Source: Micromonospora costi
GTDB taxonomy: Bacteria; Actinomycetota; Actinomycetes; Mycobacteriales; Micromonosporaceae
NCBI RefSeq assembly: GCF_003626655.1
Contig: NZ_RBAN01000006.1
Location: 186,001-250,000, forward strand
DNA length: 64,000 nt
Direction of reading: 5' to 3'
The notes beneath the pieces were generated by a model. It was not told where the DNA came from and searched no databases. It was given only the letters and a program-made list of their open reading frames with translations. Position 1 is the first letter of the stretch; every line of letters starts with the position of its first letter. A program made the translations under genes and the position numbers. Shown piece by piece: positions 58,301 to 64,000 of this stretch.

Positions 58301-59161
58301 GTGTTCGACGGCTTCACCCTCGACGAGATCGACGTCGGCCCGGTACGCCTGCGCGTGCGCCACGGCGGCTCCGGCCCGCCGGTCGTCCTGCTGCACGGAC
58401 ATCCCCGCACCCACGCCACCTGGCACCGGGTCGCGCCCCTGCTCGCCGGGCGGCACACCGTGATCTGCCCGGACCTGCGCGGCTACGGCGGTTCCACCGC
58501 CCCGCCCGACACCCCCGACCACTCCTCGTACGCAAAGCGGGCGATGGCCGCCGACGTGGTCGCCCTGCTCGACGCGCTCGGCCACCGACGTGCCGCCGTG
58601 GTGGGCCACGACCGCGGCTGCTACGTGGCCATGCGCACGGCGCTGGACCACCCCGACCGCGTCAGCCGGCTCGGGGTGCTCGACGGCGTGCCCATCGGCG
58701 AGGCGCTGGCCCGCGCGGACGCGCGGTTCGCCGCCCGGTGGTGGCACTGGTTCTTCCTGGGGCAGGTCGACAAGCCCGCCGAGCGGGTGATCAACGCCGA
58801 CCCGGACGCCTGGTACGGCGGGTCGCCGGACCGGATGGGCGCGGAGGCGTACGCGGACTACCACCGGGCCATCCACGACCCGGCCACGGTGCACGCCATG
58901 TGCGAGGACTACCGGGCGGGCCTGGGACCGGACCGGGCCGCCGACGAGGCCGACCGCGCCGCCGGGCGGCGGATCACCTGCCCGGTGCTCTTCGCCTGGT
59001 CCGAGCGCGACGACATGGTCGAGCTGTACGGCGACCCGGCGGCGATCTGGCGGGACTGGGCCGACGACCTGCGGGTCGCCTCGGTGGACTCGGGCCACCA
59101 CATGGCCGAGGAGGCGCCGGAGGCGTTGGCCGCGCTGCTGCGGGACTTCCTCGCCGGTTGA
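58301..59161 (+). CDS. Alpha/beta hydrolase (haloacetate-dehalogenase-like)
   Basis: 286 residues. Core motifs: VVLLHGHPRTHATWHRVAPL, ICPDLRGYGGSTAPPD, nucleophile Asp104 in VGHDRGCYVAMR, and catalytic His in VDSGHHMAEEAPEALAALL. The aspartate nucleophile and the HGHPRTHATW oxyanion region place it with haloacetate dehalogenases and epoxide hydrolases rather than esterases. The GTG start used fits the motif spacing; a GTG 42 bases upstream is in frame. Substrate not predictable. Confidence 0.82.
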   Translation: MFDGFTLDEIDVGPVRLRVRHGGSGPPVVLLHGHPRTHATWHRVAPLLAGRHTVICPDLRGYGGSTAPPDTPDHSSYAKRAMAADVVALLDALGHRRAAVVGHDRGCYVAMRTALDHPDRVSRLGVLDGVPIGEALARADARFAARWWHWFFLGQVDKPAERVINADPDAWYGGSPDRMGAEAYADYHRAIHDPATVHAMCEDYRAGLGPDRAADEADRAAGRRITCPVLFAWSERDDMVELYGDPAAIWRDWADDLRVASVDSGHHMAEEAPEALAALLRDFLAG

Positions 59162-59162
59162 C

Positions 59163-59239
59163 GCCGGCGGGCCGCCCCGCCGGCGCGCCGCCCCGCCGGT
59201 CAGTGGGCCGCCAAGCCGGCGGGCCGCCCCGCCGGTCAG
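59163..59239. repeat. Short tandem duplication across the 3' end of the DUF3817 gene
   Basis: GCCGGCGGGCCGCCCCGCCG occurs at 59163 and 59215; GCCGCCCCGCCGGTCAG occurs at 59187-59203 and 59223-59239, the latter containing the DUF3817 stop codon, period 36. Confidence 0.75.
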
Positions 59240-59583
59240 CGCGCGGGCACGGGCTCCGGGCGGGCCGGCGCGTCCGCCGCGCCGAGCATTCCCCGGCGGC
59301 GGGCCCACCGCTCGTACACGAGCGTGGCGAACGGCGGCACCGCGCAGGCCAGCGCCACCCCGGTCGCGAGCAGGCTCCACCGCTGCCGGCGGGCCACGAG
59401 GAGGACCAGCAGCAGGTACACGACGAAGAGCCCGCCGTGGATCGGCCCGAAGATCTTCACGCCCACCTCGTTGTCGGTCGGGCCGTACTTCACGGCCATG
59501 CCGACCAGCAGACCGAGCCAGGAACAAGCCTCGGCGACCGCCGCCCCGACGAACAGCCCGGTCACCCTGTCGCGCCTCACCAT
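59236..59583 (-). CDS. DUF3817 domain-containing membrane protein
   Basis: 115 residues, four transmembrane helices (VTGLFVGAAVAEACSWLGLL; FGPIHGGLFVVYLLLVLL; WSLLATGVALACAVPPFATL) and the conserved E-x3-W-L and GPIHG motifs of DUF3817. Function unknown; one of the smallest actinobacterial membrane-protein families. ATG at MVRRDRVTGL after GAGAGGTGG. Its 3' end shows the short duplication described separately. Confidence 0.9.
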   Translation of the reverse strand: MVRRDRVTGLFVGAAVAEACSWLGLLVGMAVKYGPTDNEVGVKIFGPIHGGLFVVYLLLVLLVARRQRWSLLATGVALACAVPPFATLVYERWARRRGMLGAADAPARPEPVPAR

Positions 59584-59742
59584 CGCCACCACCTCTCGGC
59601 GGGCCATGCTAGCCGGGCCCGCGCCGGGGACCGGGAAGAACCGGCCGGACGGGACAGGGATCACCGGGCGCCAGGATGGGTAGAGAAGCATCGACTGGTC
59701 TTCCCCGCGCGCCGACGGCGTGCGAGCTTAGGAGGACCAGCG

Positions 59743-61239
59743 GTGACTCGGGTGGTGACGATGGGCGAAGACGTCGGCGCGCGCACCTTCAGCCGAGAGG
59801 ATCGGGCGCGTTACCGGGACAAGGTACGCCGTTGTCTGGACGTCTTCGCCGAGATGCTGCGCGAGGCCCGCTTCGACGTAGAGCGCCCGATGACCGGGCT
59901 GGAGATCGAACTCAACCTGGTCGACGACGAGTCGCAGCCCACGATGCGCAACACCGACGTACTGGCCGCCGTCGCCGACCCGAGCTTCCAGACCGAACTC
60001 GGCCAGTTCAACGTGGAGATCAACGTCGCGCCACGGCGGCTCGCGGGCACCGGCACCGCGCAGTTCGAGGAGGACGTCCGGGCCAGCCTGAACGCCGCCG
60101 ACGCCAAGGCCCGGGCCATCGGCGCGCACCTCGTCATGATCGGCATCCTGCCGACCCTGCGGCCCGAGCACCTGACCGCGCGCACGCTCTCGGCGAACCC
60201 GCGTTACGAACTGCTCAACGAGCAGATCTTCGCGGCCCGCGGCGAGGACCTGCGCATCGCCATCAACGGCGTGGAACGGCTGGCGGTCACCGCCGACACC
60301 ATCACCCCGGAGGCGGCCTGCACCAGCACCCAGTTCCACCTCCAGGTCAGCCCGGGGCAGTTCGCCGACTACTGGAACGCGGCGCAGGCCGTCGCCGGCG
60401 TCCAGGTGGCGCTGGGCGCCAACTCGCCGCTCTTCTTCGGCCGGGAGCTGTGGCGGGAGACCCGGATCCCGCTGTTCCAGCAGGCCACCGACACCCGCTC
60501 GGAGGAGATCAAGGCGCAGGGCGTACGGCCGCGGGTGTGGTTCGGCGAACGGTGGATCACCAGTGTGTTCGACCTGTTCGAGGAGAACGTGCGCTACTTC
60601 CCGGCGCTGCTGCCCGTGTGCGACCCGGAGGACCCGGCGGAGGCGCTCGCGACCGGTGACGTGCCGAAACTCGCCGAGCTGCGGCTGCACAACGGCACCG
60701 TCTACCGGTGGAACCGGCCCGTGTACGACGTGCTGCGCGGGCGGCCGCACCTGCGGGTCGAGAACCGCGTGCTGCCCGCGGGACCCACCGTGCTCGACAC
60801 CATCGCCAACGGCGCCTTCTACTTCGGGCTGGTGCGGGCGCTCGCCGAGTCCGACCGGCCGCTGTGGTCGCAGATGTCGTTCAGCGCCGCCGAGGAGAAC
60901 TTCACGACCTGCGCCCGCTACGGCATCGACGCGCAGGTCTTCTGGCCGGGCCTGGGCTACCTGCCGGTGACCGAGCTGGTGCTGCGGCGGCTGCTGCCGC
61001 TGGCCCACCACGGCCTGGACCGGTGGGGGCTGGAGCCCGACGAGCGCGACCGGCTGCTCGCCGTCATCGAGCAGCGCTGCCTCACCGGGCGCAACGGGGC
61101 GAGCTGGCAGGTGGAGACACTGCACCGGCTGGAGTCGGCCGACCACCTGGACCGGCCCGAGGCGCTGCGCGAGGTGGTGCGGCACTACGTCGACCTCATG
61201 CACACCAACCGTCCGGTGCACGAGTGGCCCCTGCCCTGA
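59743..61239 (+). CDS. Glutamate--cysteine ligase family protein
   Basis: 498 residues of the GCS2-like carboxylate-amine ligase family: metal-binding Glu in GLEIELNLVDDESQPTMRNT, TELGQFNVEINVAPRRL, and TSTQFHLQVSPGQFADYW. Actinobacteria of this group make mycothiol rather than glutathione, so these proteins may make gamma-glutamyl-cysteine for ergothioneine or another product, or act on other amines. The GTG has AGGAGG 7 bases upstream. A GGGTAG at 59678 lies upstream but without a proper -35. Followed by convergent genes. Confidence 0.88.
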   Translation: MTRVVTMGEDVGARTFSREDRARYRDKVRRCLDVFAEMLREARFDVERPMTGLEIELNLVDDESQPTMRNTDVLAAVADPSFQTELGQFNVEINVAPRRLAGTGTAQFEEDVRASLNAADAKARAIGAHLVMIGILPTLRPEHLTARTLSANPRYELLNEQIFAARGEDLRIAINGVERLAVTADTITPEAACTSTQFHLQVSPGQFADYWNAAQAVAGVQVALGANSPLFFGRELWRETRIPLFQQATDTRSEEIKAQGVRPRVWFGERWITSVFDLFEENVRYFPALLPVCDPEDPAEALATGDVPKLAELRLHNGTVYRWNRPVYDVLRGRPHLRVENRVLPAGPTVLDTIANGAFYFGLVRALAESDRPLWSQMSFSAAEENFTTCARYGIDAQVFWPGLGYLPVTELVLRRLLPLAHHGLDRWGLEPDERDRLLAVIEQRCLTGRNGASWQVETLHRLESADHLDRPEALREVVRHYVDLMHTNRPVHEWPLP

Positions 61240-61248
61240 GCGGGCCCC

Positions 61249-61806
61249 TCACTCCCACGGCGACGGGTCGTCGCGGAGCCTGCTGTAGAGGTGGCCGTCA
61301 CGCCAGCGGCCGGCCCGGAACTCGCAGGCACGGATCACGCCCTCCAGGCGGAAGCCGGCCTTCTCCAGGGCCCGCTGCTCGGGGATGTTCTCCGGGTGGG
61401 TGCCGGCCTGGATCCGCTGCACCGGTGTGTGGGCGAACAGGTAGTCGCAGAGCAGCGCCTGCGCCCGCCAGCCGACGCCCCGCCCGCGCCACTGCGGCAG
61501 CAGCGCGATGCCGATCTCCCAGTAGGTGGCACTCGGGGCGTACCGGCCGGCGCGGTAGCTCACGAAGCCGGCAGCCGTCGCATCCGTGCCGGCCTCGACC
61601 ACGAGCCGGCCGTCGTCCTCGCCGAGCCAGCCGTCGGCCGCGAAGCGACGGACCGGCGCGCCCGGGTCACGGAAGCCACCCCAGTCGAGGCCGACCAGCC
61701 CGGGCTCGGTGCAGAACCGCCGGAACATCGCGAGGTCGGGCTCGGCCACCGGACGCAGCCGGACGCTCGTGCCGTCGGTCTCGGACACGATGCCAGGCAC
61801 GGGCAC
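61249..61806 (-). CDS. GNAT family N-acetyltransferase (RimJ/RimL type)
   Basis: 185 residues from GTG 61806, with GGAGGGTGG at the right distance. The GNAT acetyl-CoA motif is in IALLPQWRGRGVGWRAQALL (Q/RxxGxG/A), with NIPEQRALEKAGFRLEGVIR typical of the RimJ/RimL group. Substrate unknown. Same direction and 31 bases after the channel gene, so possibly co-transcribed. Confidence 0.85.
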   Translation of the reverse strand: MPVPGIVSETDGTSVRLRPVAEPDLAMFRRFCTEPGLVGLDWGGFRDPGAPVRRFAADGWLGEDDGRLVVEAGTDATAAGFVSYRAGRYAPSATYWEIGIALLPQWRGRGVGWRAQALLCDYLFAHTPVQRIQAGTHPENIPEQRALEKAGFRLEGVIRACEFRAGRWRDGHLYSRLRDDPSPWE

Positions 61807-61837
61807 CGGCGGGTAACCACCCTCCACGGCGGACACG

Positions 61838-62821
61838 CTAGCGGCCGGAGGGCCGCCCCGCCGCCCCGTGCCGGGCATGCCCGTCCTCACGGTCGATGCG
61901 CAGTTCCCGTTCCAGCTCGGCGATCACGGCCCGGAGGTCGTCGAGCCGCTGGGTGAGGGCGATGCGGTCCACCTCGTCGGGGACTCCGTCGCCGTCCTCG
62001 TCGTACCCGGGCGCCAGCCGCTCGGTCATCTCCAACCGGCGCGCCTCCTCCATCGAGTTGACGATGACCGCGATGAGGATGTTGAGCAGCAGGTTGACGG
62101 TGATGACCACGTAGCTGACGTAGTAGAGCAGCGTCCAGGGCGACAGCGCCATGCCCTGCTCCATGAGGTCGGGCAGGGTCTCCAGGGACAGCAGCACGAA
62201 CAGGGTCAGCAGCGACCGTCCGATGTCGCCGTACTGCTCCGGGTACGCGTCGGCGAAGATCAGCCAGCCGGCCATGCCGTACACGTAGAGGGTCACCACG
62301 GCCAGCGCGAGGAACCCCGCGACGCCCGGGAGGCTGCGCCACAGCGCCGCCACGATCGTGCGCAGGCCCGGAGAGAACCGGACCAGCCGCAGGACGCGGG
62401 CGACCCGCACCACGCGCAGCAGCGCGGGGTCGCCGTGCAGGCCGGGCAGGAAGATCGCGAGGGTGACCACGAAGTCGAAGATGTTCCAGCCGTGCCGGAA
62501 GAAGTCCTGCGGCCGGCGACCGTGTGCCAGCACCCGGACGACGATCTCCGCCACGAACGCGACCCGGAACGACAGCTCCAGCCAGCGCAGGGCACCGGCG
62601 GCGGTGCCGAGGTGCGGGAACGTCTCGAGACCCAGCACCACCCCGTTGGCCACGATGAGGACGACGATGGCGATCTCGAACGGTCGCGACCGGACGGTGC
62701 GGGCGCACCGCTCGGACAGGCGTGACCACCGGGACGCGGGCGTGGTGGACCCCCCGCGCTGGCGGGGTGCGGGCGTACGCCTCACCGCGGTCGGGGTCCA
62801 CGGGCCGCGCGCATGGCCCAC
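61838..62821 (-). CDS. Voltage-gated ion channel (bacterial Nav/Cav-like)
   Basis: 327 residues, one 6-TM domain. S1 FEIAIVVLIVANGVVLGLET, S4 voltage sensor with five arginines at every third position (R136, R139, R142, R145, R148), pore helix and filter TLFVLLSLETL at 206-216, S6 TVNLLLNILIAVIVNSMEEA. The filter differs from the NaChBac-type TLESW. After S6 an EF-hand-like loop DEDGDGVPDEVD (274-285) and a short coiled coil (LDDLRAVIAELERELRI) follow, as in BacNav cytoplasmic domains that tetramerise. The N-terminus is basic. Ion selectivity cannot be read with confidence. Confidence 0.88.
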   Translation of the reverse strand: MGHARGPWTPTAVRRTPAPRQRGGSTTPASRWSRLSERCARTVRSRPFEIAIVVLIVANGVVLGLETFPHLGTAAGALRWLELSFRVAFVAEIVVRVLAHGRRPQDFFRHGWNIFDFVVTLAIFLPGLHGDPALLRVVRVARVLRLVRFSPGLRTIVAALWRSLPGVAGFLALAVVTLYVYGMAGWLIFADAYPEQYGDIGRSLLTLFVLLSLETLPDLMEQGMALSPWTLLYYVSYVVITVNLLLNILIAVIVNSMEEARRLEMTERLAPGYDEDGDGVPDEVDRIALTQRLDDLRAVIAELERELRIDREDGHARHGAAGRPSGR

Positions 62822-62845
62822 AGCCTAGCGAGGCGCCCGCGACGC

Positions 62846-64000
<1,155 letters not shown>

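Noticed and set aside
59678..59683. GGGTAG upstream of the glutamate-cysteine ligase-like gene as a sigma-B-type promoter
   Set aside because: No suitable -35 (reads GGGAT-like) at the right spacing.

Overview
The window is chromosomal DNA of a very G+C-rich actinobacterium. The gene content suggests the Micromonosporaceae (Micromonospora or a close relative). Evidence includes a mycothiol ligase (MshC) with its usual DUF3090 / phosphomutase / SCO1664 neighbours, an F420-type luciferase-like oxidoreductase, an accessory SecA2, a GT81 glucosyl-3-phosphoglycerate synthase, PAC2 and DUF5703 families, many GTG starts and 4-base ATGA/GTGA overlaps. I see no rRNA or tRNA gene, insertion sequence, prophage, CRISPR array or secondary-metabolite cluster.

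Layout. 1-1509: 5' end of metH and a PAC2-family gene. 1.6-7.9 kb: a GntR regulator, the mshC cluster, and two gene-poor stretches holding a dispersed repeat family and large inverted repeats. 7.9-11.6 kb: a secreted lysozyme-like protein, uppP, an LLM oxidoreductase, an aldo/keto reductase. 11.6-15.3 kb: divergent WXG100-like and YbaB/SseB-like genes resembling type VII secretion accessory or substrate genes. 15.4-23.6 kb: an M20 peptidase, hemerythrin, LysR, a Clp ATPase operon and a NYN-type nuclease. 23.7-28.6 kb: a four-gene operon around a soluble three-module FtsK/SpoIIIE-type ATPase with its own small helical protein and a coiled-coil membrane protein. 28.7-41.1 kb: a JmjC-like oxygenase, PIG-L, two DUF72 genes, DksA-like, two winged-helix regulators, rhodanese plus cysteine dioxygenase, DUF2231 and GAF-ANTAR. 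41.1-48.0 kb: SecA2, two oxidoreductases, GpgS and a GT4 glycosyltransferase. 48.1-52.7 kb: DUF4383, a STAS-ATPase fusion, CtaD, and a sigma factor fused to a STAS domain. 52.9-64.0 kb: an unknown protein, a TPP enzyme with a Vms1/baeRF-like partner, hydrolase, DUF3817, a glutamate-cysteine ligase-like enzyme, GNAT, a voltage-gated channel and a zinc alcohol dehydrogenase.

The strongest unannotated signal is regulatory. Seven intergenic sites match GTTT-N15/16-GGGTA, the classic actinobacterial sigma-B/sigma-F stress promoter, and all point into nearby start codons (hemerythrin, Clp operon, DksA-like, DUF2231, GAF-ANTAR, DUF4383, STAS-ATPase). Weaker variants precede the acidic repeat protein / JmjC pair and ctaD. 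A SigB/F/G-type sigma factor with a C-terminal STAS domain lies among them, so much of the window may be one stress regulon plus part of its own control circuit. The second signal is the FtsK-like operon, which looks like an EccC-type ATPase whose membrane part is encoded separately. The third is the dispersed repeat family with terminal palindromes, together with short duplications of sequence around gene 3' ends.
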